Assembly: GCA_023078555.1 (NCBI GenBank)
Contig: CM041201.1
Coordinates: forward strand, 6,455,172 to 6,519,171
DNA length: 64,000 bases
Source: Ulva prolifera
Lineage: Eukaryota > Chlorophyta > Ulvophyceae > Ulvales > Ulvaceae
Direction: 5' to 3'
The first letter of the stretch is position 1; each line of letters begins with the position of its first letter. Both the position numbers and the translations under genes were made by a program. Below the pieces are notes generated by a model. That model made no database searches. It had not been told where the DNA came from and saw only the letters and a list, made by a program, of their open reading frames with translations. Below, piece by piece: positions 1 to 12,074 of this stretch.

Positions 1-80
1 CTTTCATCTGATGCCTCGAATGCAGCCTGGGACATGCTCTGGATGTGTATTTTACACCATCTGATCACTTTGGCATGCAG

Positions 81-1686
81 AAGTTTGTCGATTGCGTTCC
101 TAAGAACGAGGTCCATGCGCGAGCCATGGGTCCTTCAGCACCTGCAGCAAGGCTGCAGCCTGCCAGTGAAGCACCCACAGCACCACTGGCATCCGCTGCT
201 GCGCCTGTCATGGCCAAAGCAGAAGCCGTGACAGTGGAGAAGGCAGAACCTGCCACAGTAGCACCGGATGTTGCAGCTCCAGCAGTGGCGTCACCAGCGG
301 TCGCATCGCCCGCTGTGGCATCGCCAGCTGTTGCTGCATCAGCTGATGAACGGGGAGGGGATGCAGCTGCCCTTGCTTCCCCTACCGATGCGGGGGACAA
401 TGAGCAGCCGAAAGCTGTCGATACTTTGCGGGAAGGTGGCGACGCAGAACAGCCAAGGCAAAACAGTGGGGAGCCTGCTGCAAATGGCAGGGCGGAGCCT
501 CAGGCATCGACTGGGGTTGTGCGCTGTCCAGACACCATGTGCCTGCCTGCATTGATCCGCTGGACAATCGTCAGTGCTTGCTGCACACTTTGTAGCACCC
601 CTTGCATCTGCCCATATGCCCCCATGCTCACTCTATCAGCCTGCATGCATGTTCTGTAGCTACACCCAAGTTCCTTGATGATGCACCGTCCCCACCCTGT
701 CCATGTCATGAAATCTTTACGGGACAGTAGTGCTGCGTAGCATCCATAGCAGAGGAAACATGCATTTGCGGTGACACCAGCATGCGTCACCAACGTCCTT
801 TCTTGCAGAGTGGGGGGTCGCGGGACTCGTCTAGTTCCAGCAGTGATGCGTCGTCATCGTCTTCAGACGACAAATCTGATCGGAGTAGCAACAGTAGCGG
901 ACAAGGGAAGAATAAGAGTCCTGACAGCCAACAGGACGAGTCGAATCATGGTCCTGGCTCAGGCAAGGGCTCTATAGAAGACAACGAAAGTGAGAACCCA
1001 TGCAGCTCCGTGTGTCATGCCGATTATCACCATTGCTACGGTGATGCACTGGATACACTTGCAGTCCAAAAAGTGCTGACACAACAACCCTGCCGCTGCT
1101 CAATATTGCAGAATGAACATGCTCGTGTGATGTGATGAGTGGTTGCAGAGCCCACATCTGGTGATGTTGGAGAGACTGTCCTGGTTTCACGGAATGTTCC
1201 CATTGGTGGTGAAAAGGCTGCCCCTGCCATTCTCAAAGCAAAGGATGATGCGAAAGAAATTCAAATTGAGAATGAGGTGGGTATTGCATTGAGGACACCA
1301 CCCCCTTATCTGTTGCAAGTTTTGTTCATGTGCCACCGTGCTCCCATACAAATGCAATGCTGCCGTTCACAGTACAAGTACTGTGCCGCAGTAGCTCCTT
1401 TTAAAGCACTGCTGCTGATTGCATTAACGATTCATTTAACTTTTTCTCTTGTGCCAACAGGATGACTGGGCTGTGCCAGCTGATGATGATGAAAACGACG
1501 AAGCACAGGCAATGGATGCCGAAGACACACCACAAGCAGATACAGCTGACGATTGTAAGACGAGGCCGGAAGAAGATGCAGACGGTATGGTTCGCCATCG
1601 ACACTTGACGACAAGGCCAGTGAGAGCTGGCACTTCAGACATACACAGTTGTGAAACAATTACGTTTGTTACCTGCAGGTATATAG
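81..1686 (+). CDS. Acidic, Ser/Asp-rich protein, 5' end outside the window
   Basis: Function is not recognised. Five exons join in phase: 81-515, 809-989, 1149-1276, 1461-1584 and 1679-1686. The 81 boundary follows a good acceptor (atgcag), so the gene starts upstream of the window. Exon 1 is Ala/Pro-rich and carries three tandem AVASP-type units (about 280-335). Exon 2 has long serine runs mixed with Asp and Lys. Exons 3-4 are Glu/Asp-rich. This composition suggests a disordered nuclear or scaffold protein, but I see no domain. The last coding exon is only 8 nt: it completes a Gly codon, adds Ile and then stops (TAG at 1684-1686). Without that splice the frame would run on in a different way, so the C-terminus is an inference from phase and a tgcag acceptor. 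Confidence 0.6.
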
Positions 1687-2067
1687 ATGCTCTGGTGCCA
1701 AAATCGTGAAGATACGGGAAGGAGCATTATCATCCGTGGCATGCATGGCCAGTAGCATGAATTGGAACCTTTCAACATGTGCAGCTGCAGCATGGTACAA
1801 AACCACCGAGGCACTGCTGGTGGACTTGCCACCAGTGCAACCACCAATGCAAAAATCTTTGGTATCATATTTCTCAGGGGCTGGGATATTGGTTGTAGAT
1901 GGCTGGTTGCGTGTAGTCAGTTGAAACTGAGTTATCTGAAGTAAATGTTAAACAGTCTGAAGTGCACAAAGCTGGCTACCATGCCTTCACAAATACCTGT
2001 AACACAGTACTGCAGAAAAAACTACGTGGCACATTTTGCGGAACAATGTGAGATGTGTGGAATGGCA
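1687..2067. other. Convergent intergenic stretch
   Basis: This stretch lies between the stops of two converging genes and holds both 3' untranslated regions. I see no coding signal, RNA gene or repeat. A TGTAA motif of the kind used for green-algal polyadenylation lies near 1998, but it is on the plus strand and is not convincingly placed. Confidence 0.4.
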
Positions 2068-4335
2068 CTAGGCAAGTGCATCAAGCAATGGTTCAGTCGA
2101 GTCGCTTGATCCACCTTCAGTAGCATCTATTTGGACTGCATCTCTTGTGTTCCCCAGCGTGTCAGTCCTGTGTCGATGGTGTGCTGCGGCAGAAGCACTT
2201 TGAGATGCAATGACAACATCCATGGCAACCGTGCCAAGCATACCGATCAGCCATGGAAGCTGCCATATGAACTCCTTGGCTGTGTCCAGCCGTAAAATGA
2301 TTCCAGCTGCGCCCGTAACATTTCCTGTTATGGCCCAAATGAACATAGATGCCGACAGCCCATCTGCATCACCGCGGGTGCAGTTCTTCACAAGCTGAGA
2401 CACACGGCTTTTGAGATACGCAATCGCGGAAATGTATCCAAGAACCAGTCCAGCCCTGCAAGTTTGCTGGTACGTTATCAGACTCAGCAGTGATAGGCGG
2501 TCATGGCATGACAAGGCAGAACATACTGTTGCGCCCATTCTGGAAGTGGAGGAACTGGACACCGCTGTGCCGGAGCATCTTGTGATGGCTGCAACGCATG
2601 ATCACCCTCAGCTGTTGCAAATATAAGTACAGAGGTGCTCTAAGCTTGCTACTCCAGCTAGCCATCATGGTGTGGGGACGCTAACCTTACTAGTGTCGAC
2701 GGTTCGACGTAGGCCGTACCAGGCAAGATGACAGAGCGCACAGTGCTGCACCAAAGGGAGGGTGCCCTATGTTCATCTGTGAACGGCACTTCGCAGTTCG
2801 TGCCAGCTATGTCATATCAGTTTGACTTGACTCGCAATTATCAAGATGACTCTGTGTGATGTAGGCTACACGTTGGTGCCGCACAAAAACGTTGTTGTGC
2901 ACAATGTTTGATTAAGCAGTACTCTCTGCAGGTGGTGTTGCATGGTTGCGTAGTAGCATGCGGTACGAATAGTGCAAGAGGAATATACAGTATGTATGAG
3001 CTGTCCTGTATGACCTACTCTATGTATGAGCTGATCTGTTCAAACAGCCACACATCAATCCAAAAGTACGGCATACCTGCGACAGATCAGCAAGCCACGC
3101 ATTTGTCCCCTCTGCCTCTGATGCCGGCCATGAAGACAGCATAGCAACAGTTGTAGCCATCGAAGCACATCCGATGATGAGCCCTGTCCCGAGCCCCAGC
3201 ACTGTAGTTGTGCTGCGAAGTCCTCCACTGCTTCCTCCAGGCTCCTGCGATACCAAGGTCGTATGTTGGTGTACAGAGTCATCTGCGCCACCGAGCCTGC
3301 TGATGTCTGCTGCACCGCGAAGTGAAGAGCTGCCTGGTAGTGGCACTGAATGAACATGCCAAGCGTTGTCCATTTGATCCAAGGGCACTGCACACATCTC
3401 CAATCATCATGGCGCACGCTCAAGCAGACATCAGATCATGGCTTGGGATGAACCACGTTGAGTAATGTGAAGGAATCAATTGATCTCAATCAGCCATACG
3501 TGGACCTGATCAGCAAGACTAGTAATGTATGTACAGGTTACAAAGTGCGATTGCACAGCACTACCATGCGCATGTTCCAGCAGAGTCGCACGTGGAGAAC
3601 TGTGCACAGAGTGCACAGGTGGCGGATGGGCTAGCCCACTTGCGGACGCTTGCCAAGCGGGTGTTGTTGATTCATTGAGCTCATTGTATTCATGTAGATA
3701 CAAATCAGCCGCATGTGCGGCAGCTCTTATGGCTGCCCGCTTGGCATCGCGTTCCTCACGACGGCTTTTGTGCGCTTGCTTGGCTGCGTAGAATGTGTAT
3801 TGCCCCATCAGCAGGATGTCGCAGCAAATATAATACCATGCCGTGCCTGTAGTTAGTGGCAGCTGCGTGCCAGTAAGCAAGCAACCGAGCAGGTTGCTTG
3901 CGTCTCCCTACATTGCAAGTTCACTCGCAGTACACCCCATGTGATCTTCAGGTACACAACGTGGAGATGGAATAGGGTGAATCCCCACAGAGATAAAGGG
4001 AATGTACCACAAGCCACTCAGCTAGAAACCATGGACTGAGAGCCTCGGCACTCTCGTTCTTGTAGTTGTCAATAAATTGTGGTACCTAAAGGGGAACCTA
4101 CTCAGAATGTGGTGGAGGCAGAGCAGGGAATGCCTACACATCAACGGTTGGCAGTGCAGCAGCACATCATCATGCGATCAGTTCCCGAAGCTGCCGCGAC
4201 GGCGCGATGATTTGGCTAGAGCACTACCTGAGCAACGACCCATGCTGCGATCGAGACAAGCTGAAACGCGAAGCTGATCCAATCTCGATCCCTGAAGCCG
4301 ATCAGAAGCTTCAATGTTTCTGGGGTTGCTGCCAT
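2068..4335 (-). CDS. PQ-loop family cationic amino acid transporter (PQLC2/YPQ1-like)
   Basis: Seven-helix PQ-loop (SLC66/MtN3-like) protein, expected in the lysosomal or vacuolar membrane, where PQLC2 and YPQ1 export cationic amino acids. Six exons fit in phase: 4228-4335, 4008-4085, 3565-3907, 3077-3387, 2527-2588 and 2068-2455, giving 429 aa. The start is the first ATG of the frame (MAATPETLKL). The first PQ motif spans the exon 1/2 junction (WVVAQ/VPQFIDNYKN) and is followed by WFLAEWLVGDASNLLGC, typical of the family. The third helix (AWYYICCDILLMGQY) also matches. A hydrophilic loop of about 150 aa separates the two repeats. The second repeat reads YLKSRVSQLVKN, with Ser where the motif has Pro. 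The neighbouring coiled-coil gene starts 728 bp away on the other strand. Family assignment is firm; substrate is inferred. Confidence 0.85.
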
Positions 4336-5063
4336 AGGCAGGTGCGCGCACGCGGAGAAGTCGGGGAGCCCTTACAAGGGCATGTGACACACTCTCTCGC
4401 CTCATGAACAAGTTCGAAGCATACGTGACACTTTATAAGCACATTCTACACAAGCATGGGATTCATGTTGGCTGATACGTACGTATAAAGGCAGTCGTGC
4501 AACCAATTGTCAACGAAGTGGTCGGCCGTGCTGCCATCTGCCGATGGAGCACAGTGAGTGCACTTCATACGAACTAAAGTGGCTGATGTGCACCGAGAGT
4601 AGCAGTACAGGTCACTCAGTTGCTACTTGCCCTCACATGTCAATAGTGGGTCTACGGGAGGAGCCAGTGTGGAACCATTGCAAGAAGTCCTGCAGATCCC
4701 AGCACCAGATACATGGATGCTACCAGCAGCTGCAGAATGAGTCAATCATAAATGATTTAATCAACTCAGTGGGACCGACTGCACACACTCGCCGGTACGT
4801 GTGCTAAAAGCAACTCCCCGTCGAGCGCCACTGTTTATAAGACCACAGCCAGTTTCCCCTTGTGCCACTTCCATGGCCGCGTCATAGATCGGTGCTCTGC
4901 TGCACACAGGACCTGCTCAAGAGGCGACTCGCAAAGCTTATTCTACGTGACGACATTCGCGCTATGCAATGGCTGTAAGTATGCGCATGCTCCGCATGGG
5001 TGGAACGCCAGGTCCGGAGCAGCAGGTGGTGTGAATCACCAATCGTTCAGTGGAATCAATACT
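4336..5063. promoter_or_regulatory. Divergent intergenic region, putative bidirectional promoter
   Basis: The 728 bp separate the starts of two divergent genes (ATG at 4335 on minus and 5064 on plus), so both promoters and 5' leaders probably lie here. Open frames inside it, such as the one at 4544-4807, show no family resemblance and no exon-like composition. TATA-like strings (ttataa near 4433, gtataaag near 4484 and ttataag near 4834) are seen but cannot be assigned. Confidence 0.4.
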
Positions 5064-8000
5064 ATGCGGATCAGATCTGCTTTTAGCTTTCGAAAGAGGC
5101 GTCAGGAAGATCCGGATGACGTACTAGAGCACGCACCTGTCTCGTCCGCGACCATCAACGCATTAAGTCATGACAAGGGCAGATATGGGGCTTTGCCTAC
5201 CGATTCGCCATTTCAGGAAGCATCTGCTAGTCCTGCGATGCATCATGAAATTAAACGGAGTTCAGGCCGGTCAAGAGGACACACTGGAGAACCTGTAAAC
5301 ACTCTGGCAGAAGGTGGTGGAGTCAGCAAGACAGGTACAGTTGAAGATGATGAGAATCACGTGCGCAGCATGAACCTTCAACACGGCCTTGCACACCATG
5401 TCGTTTCTTGAGCCAAGCCTTGACAGCGAGGCTTCTCCTGAACAACGGTGGAGAACTGCACACATACCTGGGCCTGCTCTGCAGAGTTTAACTGATTTGT
5501 CTGTACCGCCTCTGATGACCGGCTCTCATCTACACGTCAATGGAAGCTTTTCGTCAAAGGGCACACTCGTTGGGTCTGAACATGCCAAAATGAACGAGCG
5601 CTGTGCTGCACACACAACTTCAGGCTCAAAGGACGGCTACTTTCACGCCGTCGGCAGTGGCCACCATAGGTTAGCGAATTCAAATAGACATTCAAAAGAC
5701 CAGGTACGAGTTGGTGCATGTGGTCGTATTGAATAATCTATGGGATGTTGCATATGCTGTGTACTACATGCGCAGAGACATGCAGGCAGGATGCCCTGAA
5801 GAGCTGCTGTCTGAAAATGCAAGGCTTCGTGCACATCTGCAGCGCATGGTTCATGACATGGAGAATCTGAGGAGTCAATTGAAGAAGCCTGATGGTCCGC
5901 AAAGTCAGAGCTCTGTTCAACAGTATGCGGAAGATCTTGAAATACAGCTCGAGCACGTAGAATGTTTAAAGGGTGATCTAGAACTGCAGTTGACAAAGGC
6001 ACAAGCAGAGATCGACCAGCTCAAAGCATGCATGCAGGTGCCCACTTTGGATATTTGCATCATGAGAGATCTGACTGGAAGCTGGTCAATGCGATGCCAC
6101 GGAATAAAAAAAGAATGAATCAGCATTAATGGGTGTTGTGCAGGAATCTGCGAGCAAGGACTCTGCTTTGGACACACAGGACCTGTACGCAGCATTGGAA
6201 GCGTCTCGGACTACACAGAGTGCGTTGGAGCGCCAGGTTCAGGACTTGCGGAATGCACTGAAAGCAACTGGGACTCCAACAGAGGCACGGAATCATAGAT
6301 ACACTTCTTGGCCGATTCATTCTGTTCCCGCTGGTGCTGTGGTAGTGAGCATTTAACAGGAAAGCTCTGATAATGTCATCAGAGATCATGCAGTGTGTGA
6401 CTGTTGGGCAAAGAAGGCTTACAGCTGAAGATGTTCGATGTGAACTAAGGAAAAAAGATAAGGAAGTGGACGATCTTCATGGTCAAGTGTCCACCGGCAC
6501 TTCAGAGCTGGCCCAGGCTAAAATGGATTTGGAGTGGGCAAAGGATTCACAGAAGCGTGCAGAGGAAGCGCTCGCGCAAAAACGCACTCGGAAGGTGTTA
6601 TCTCGAGCACTGACCCTCTACCTTGGTCTTCAATTCCTTCAAACCACATTGGCCTGACACCATCCTGCTGACCTGTTGCTATTCCAGGTGAATGGAGACT
6701 ACTACACCTTGGAAGAAGCATGCCGTGAACTGGAGAAGATAACAAAAGAAAATCAAATCCTGAAGGCAACAAATGAGGCATACAGTGCGGCGGAGAAGTC
6801 GGAGAACGATGTGTGGCAGATTGCGCTGAAGGACATGTCAGCACAGCTCCAAGTCACTGCATCTGAACGTGCTGCTTGCCAGGCTGCGTTACTAAAACTG
6901 CAAGAGTGCTGTTCCTTGCCCATCTGTTACAGCCGCAGTGCGAAATTCACTTCCAGTGATTCTTACATTCACAGCAATTCTACTTTGCAGCACATTGACT
7001 GAGCACACCAAGCGGCATGCTGAAGAGACTAAGACACTGCATGAACGGATCGAAACAACAGAGGCAGAGCGGACTTGCATAGAACTGGAACTCACAAATG
7101 TCAAATCGGAACGAGACGATTTGGTCCAGAAAACATCTATACAAGCCTTTCAGGCTGAGGTCTCCAGCAGCAAGCAGCTGCACGTACCAATAGCGTCTGT
7201 ATCTGACTATGACCTAAGCGACGTCTCACAGAAACTGAAGGCAGCTCAGAAGGAGGTCAGCTCACTAAGCATAGTGCACATGCTCTGCAGGCGTGGTACT
7301 GTGGCTCCACGACAGCATGTGACACTGATAACATGTGGCTGATGTGCTAACAGCCAGCTGAACTGGCTTGCAATGAAAATTTGTGTAAGCGAGACATTCT
7401 CCAGGTTGAAATTCTGAAAACTCAGCTTGCAAACGAGCAAGTGGCTAGAGACCTGGTCACACAGCAGTTTCGGGCCGCTTCTACTGACAAACGCAAGCTT
7501 CAGAAGCAGGTCAGCATTCAGGAGAAGAAGATTGTCAACTTGAAAGCAGACATTGATGAGCAAACCGTTCAGCTCATTGGTGCCTTGAAAGACAAAGATC
7601 GTCTCTACAACGCCTCAAAGGTGCTTCCCAATGACACATTGTGATATCCAGTACGATATGTCTGAGCACTTGGGCGCACATTCTATCCTTGTCACCAGAG
7701 TTGTGTCCACATGGACACAGCGACATACTGATGAGCACATACATACATACACACAGGGCTGTGTCCTTTGTAACTACATACAGGGCTGTGGTGCGTGCTC
7801 GTACCCAGCCTAGTGCCATGACTGAGTTGATTTCCGGATGGATTCTTAGGAACGGCCGGATACCCGGCCTCTGTCCTTTGTAACTACATACATACTGAGT
7901 GTCCCCGTTGTTGTCCCAGGTCGAACATGCTCAAAGCGAAGCTGAACATCGGGCAACTTTGAAACTACCACCAAGTAGAGCACGGCTGAGTAGCCCGGAT

Positions 8001-10173
8001 GTAGCGGCGCTCTTGACCCCTTTTCATGACCGGCTGCTTGCATTCGAAGCAAAGCACTGCAACAACGGCACAGATGCCTCAGCTGCCGGTACTGTACCGA
8101 GTTCACCAACACGAGCGAACAACAACGAGCCCAGAGGCACTGCAGCAGAGGCTCTGATTAGGGCCCTGCATGTGTCCCGAAATGCATTTGCAGCCAATAT
8201 CGAAGCTGATGTTGAGGGGGCCACACCAGACATGTCAGCAGATGATAGAGTCTCTGCACAGCCCTCGCCATCCAAAGCTGGATCCATCTGCGGGCGATCT
8301 TGCGTCAGTGGCACTGTTGATGTATGCTCACTACAGCGCACTCGAGTTTTTCTTATATGACACTCGGCCAACACACCACGTCAACCTTGTCAAATGGTTC
8401 ATTTTGATCTATATAGAATGTGCTACCTCACAGCCGTCTCAGATTTTTTGTTTGTAGTTCCATGTCACTGCGAGGTAGCTGTAACGTTACACAACGCGTT
8501 CGTCCAGGCAGGTGTGGACAGTCTGAAGCAGATGGCACAAGTTGCTCCATCAAGAGGCGCCCAGTCGCGTGGAGCCTCTGCTCGCATAATTAGGAGATCT
8601 GACTCTGAGGAGTTGGATCGACTGATGATGGAAGTGAGGCAGGAGAATTCAGTACCACCTACTCTGGGTCCTGCAGCAGGGTCTGTCCGCCTAGTGCAGG
8701 AACAGCTCAGTAAGCTGAAGGACGACTTGGATGCATGTCTTGTAGACAGGTGCAGATCACTGTGCTCTCCCACGCGATGAACAGCGACCATGCATGTAGC
8801 GTTTATCAACAGCAGGGTGCTGTGAGCACAGGCAGGAGGGTAAAGATGATGTTCACAGCACAAGGTCATCTAGCACTGGAATTCTGAGCGAGGCCCCACT
8901 TCTGCGCCATGAAAAGGCCAGAAAGAAGGCACAGCAAGAAGCTGAAATGCACAAAAGGATGATCAGTACACTCGAGGGGGTCATCCAGACGTTTGTATCG
9001 CTTCAAGACCCTGAGAGGGCCAGGATGAGTCAGGTGCGCAGCTGCAATGTATGTCACGGATTTGCTCGAAACATTGGCAATCGTCAACATGAATTCAAGG
9101 CCATCATCCGCTGCTTGCAGGATAAAGCTGACGCTCAGCATGTGTCTCATATGGCAAAGAGGGCGAGCACAGCGCACGGGGGGGGCGGTGATGTATTTGA
9201 GATGCTGTCCGATGCGTTGTCTGGCAGACATCCAGCCGATCGGGCGTCAACTGCTCCCTGCCGGGCAAGTTCTACTGCAGGCCCCTTCAAAGTCAACAGC
9301 ATGAAGATGAATGATGAAGAAGTGACCCTGGTGGATCCCAATCCTGTGCGGGAGCGGCATCCACGCAGGATGTCTAAGACTGCTTCATACAATGCTCGTG
9401 GAGGACAGAATTATGCGCCAATTCTGTTGTCAAACGCATTATCTCTGCCCATTGATCATGGGCTACATGGCCCAGGGGGCCCTCGCCAGGGGCGCTTCAC
9501 ACTTGAAGGGGTGAAGGAGGAACAGCCAAGTTCATTCCAGTCAGCTTATCCACAAAATAACTCCACCCCTGAAGCGAGTGCGCCTGCAGCTACGCCTCCT
9601 GCAGCAGAGTCTCCACGTCCCCGTAGGTGGTCTCTCCTGCGAATTTTTTCAATGCAGAAGAAGGATGGGACGCCATTGCCTGCAGCAGCACCTAATGGGG
9701 CTTCAACATCAGAGGTAGTGCGATTTTCCACAGGTGCAGCAAGAGAACCAGGAGGCCAAGCTGAAGTGGGTGGGCCAAGGCCATCAATTGATTCGAGGCT
9801 TGCAACGACCCTGACGCGGAGAGCGCCGCAGTCCTATGATGACAGACGTCGCCCGAGCTACGGCCCGCGTGATGCGATGCCATCTTCACAATTCGGAATA
9901 CAAACACGAGGGACATATGTTCCCTCTGCACAACCGGGCACTGCATCAAGTACAGGCACCTTATGGCAAACTCCACAAGCAGAACTGCATACCCCAAGTA
10001 CATATATAACGCCGGTGCCCCTCAACCCTCCAAGACGCGTCCCAGCAGAGAGATCCAAGGAGATCCTGCAGGCCGCACAGAAGGCTACCCCTGAACAGGC
10101 GCGCGCAATGCTCCAGAAGTTTGGCAGCATACGAGCACAGCAGCGAAGAAATTCGCAAGTGACAGGATACTGA
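5064..10173 (+). CDS. Large coiled-coil protein with disordered C-terminal tail
   Basis: Not recognised as a named family. About twelve exons join; well-phased ones are 5064-5294, 5485-5703, 5786-6037, 6144 to about 6285, about 6425-6594, 6688 to about 6905, 6991-7255, 7405-7620, 7920 to about 8312, about 8507-8750, about 8864-9032 and about 9120-10173. The start ATG gives a basic N-terminus (MRIRSAFSFRKRRQ). Exons 3-8 are nearly continuous heptad-rich coiled coil with many Glu, Gln, Lys and Leu residues (for example ENARLRAHLQRMVHDMENLR). Later exons are Ser/Pro/Arg-rich and probably disordered, ending in a short helical segment (STEILQAAQK-like) and ...NSQVTGY. This suggests a structural, tethering or microtubule-associated role, which is inference. 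Introns near 7.6-7.9 kb contain a dispersed repeat. The donor after about 6285 is uncertain; a GC donor is possible. Confidence 0.65.
7757..7894 (+). repeat. Dispersed repeat related to the 61.0-kb tandem array
   Basis: Positions 7841-7894 contain GGCCGG-ATAC-CCGGCC-like hairpin arms followed by CTCTGTCCTTTGTAACTACA and TACA/CATA repeats. The reverse complement matches the repeat unit at 61015-61181 almost base for base over about 45 bp. A shorter copy of the TGTCCTTTGTAACTACATA part lies at 7761-7780. All lie inside an intron of the coiled-coil gene. Confidence 0.8.
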
Positions 10174-10261
10174 CCAATCCGTCATGGCAGGGGACACATT
10201 ACAATCCAGCATGTTGCAGCAGTGACACTGCAGCCAACTTAGAGTACATGATGCGAGAACG

Positions 10262-10475
<214 letters not shown>

Positions 10476-10616
10476 AAGCACATAGATAGCATGCATGCTG
10501 CGGGCTGCGATATTTGACAGCTAAGTAGTGATGTCATTAAGTCAACAGTCTACATTGATGGCCTATGTGCATCGTTCGTCAATCAGAATCGAGTCCAAGT
10601 CCCCTGACCAAGAACA

Positions 10617-12074
10617 TTAGCTACATCGAATCCCATCGCAGTTTGTTTCACTGCAGGCATGTTGCGTGTCTTCAGCAGCTCTGGTCTCTATCTGCCTTGC
10701 ACTACCATCGGCTTTCACATGGGCATCTGGCTTACGAGACTTGGAAATTCCAAGCTTGTAATCACCCGTGTTCAGTCCTTCTAAAAGGAGGCACGCCTTG
10801 CAGACGGGTTGGCTGCAGATATATCCACATCGTGAACACTTGCCTGGCTTGGGCCCATGGTCTCCCGCCTCTGCAAATAAAGACAGATGAGGACTGGCAC
10901 AATGCTGTGGCATGAATTGCCATTTTGCACAGGTGGCAGCATGGGTACATACCTTCAGAATATCTCATTTCTTCCGCAGACTTGATTATGTCCACAATTG
11001 CAGATGGGCGTATCAACTCAACATCCTTGACATATTCTCGTGCAAGGCCACGGGCTGCATAGGGTGCATAGATACATTCTGTGCTGAAGTAGTCTAGCTT
11101 CTTGTAGTATGCATACATCACAATCTCTTTTTCATATGTGTATTTGAATGGCTTGACACGTGGCAACTGTGAACCTGCACCTGTCACCGCAGAGGTGCAA
11201 CGCTTCAACCTACAAATCTGTTGTGCGTCATCCTTCTGCTGAAGCACCAGTGTGATGGCATGTAGAGATCTGCCGTCTGCATCTGCTGCACATTCACGAC
11301 GTCTGCACAGCAGAGATGCAAGGCTATCCTTTTCATACCTTGGCAGATCGCCACGCAGGAGATTCAGCATAACAGTTTCTGCCATATCATCTGCATTGTG
11401 GCCAGTTGCAATTTTGTTGGCACCTATTAGCACCGCCCCTCTGTCCAGTGCCTGGCGGCGGAACACCCCGCAAAACGTACAGTTGTTTTTTGTGCCGATA
11501 TGCCTTACTATCTCGTCCATTGTCCATCCATAGAGCTCTTGATACGAGACAATCTTCAAAGGAAGCTCATACTGCTTCTCATTTCGCTTGACAGTTTCTA
11601 AGCTGTCATCGCGGTATCCGGAGATGCCTTCATCAATTGATAGCAACCACAGCTTTAGTCCGTAACTGCTCATGCATGCTCTGGTTAGCCAGGCGTTCAA
11701 ATGGATTGCATACTGCAATCATGGCATAGAAGAGGTCGTACTCGTGCCGCTTGTTCAGTAGACTAATGATATGCGCAAGGACAGTGGAGTCCTTTCCGCC
11801 AGACGCCCCCAGTGCCACAACCTCTCCCCGGGAAAACAGCCGATTACTGATTATCGTATGATGGACTTCGTTCTCTAGAGCTTCATAAAAGCAGTCTTTG
11901 CATAACTGCACATAGGTCGTCAGAAACGAAAACCATCAGCACGGTGATGTGATGTACCTCAAAATGTACCATGCACTCAAGAATCCAGAGGCGCAGCAAC
12001 ACCTGCTCAAAGGTTTTCGGTCGCTTCAGTACAGCTCCTTGGTCTTTGCAGACTGCACAAGCGCGCTTCGGCAT
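10617..12074 (-). CDS. CTU1: Cytoplasmic tRNA 2-thiolation protein 1 (CTU1/NCS6)
   Basis: Catalytic subunit of the CTU1-CTU2 complex, which adds sulfur to wobble uridine 34 of tRNA-Lys, -Glu and -Gln using URM1-derived sulfur in the cytosol. Five exons fit exactly in phase: 12003-12074, 11742-11905, 11339-11665, 10953-11209 and 10617-10870, giving 357 aa against about 350 in the family. The N-terminal zinc finger has CAVC (Cys6, Cys9) and CKDC (Cys26, Cys29). The PP-loop ATP-binding motif SGGKDST is at about 59-65. [32 protein letters not shown] and [15 protein letters not shown] are diagnostic, and the C-terminal finger [16 protein letters not shown] is present. A tail of about 40 residues beyond the usual end is low-complexity. 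The start is the only in-frame ATG before the first finger. Confidence 0.95.
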
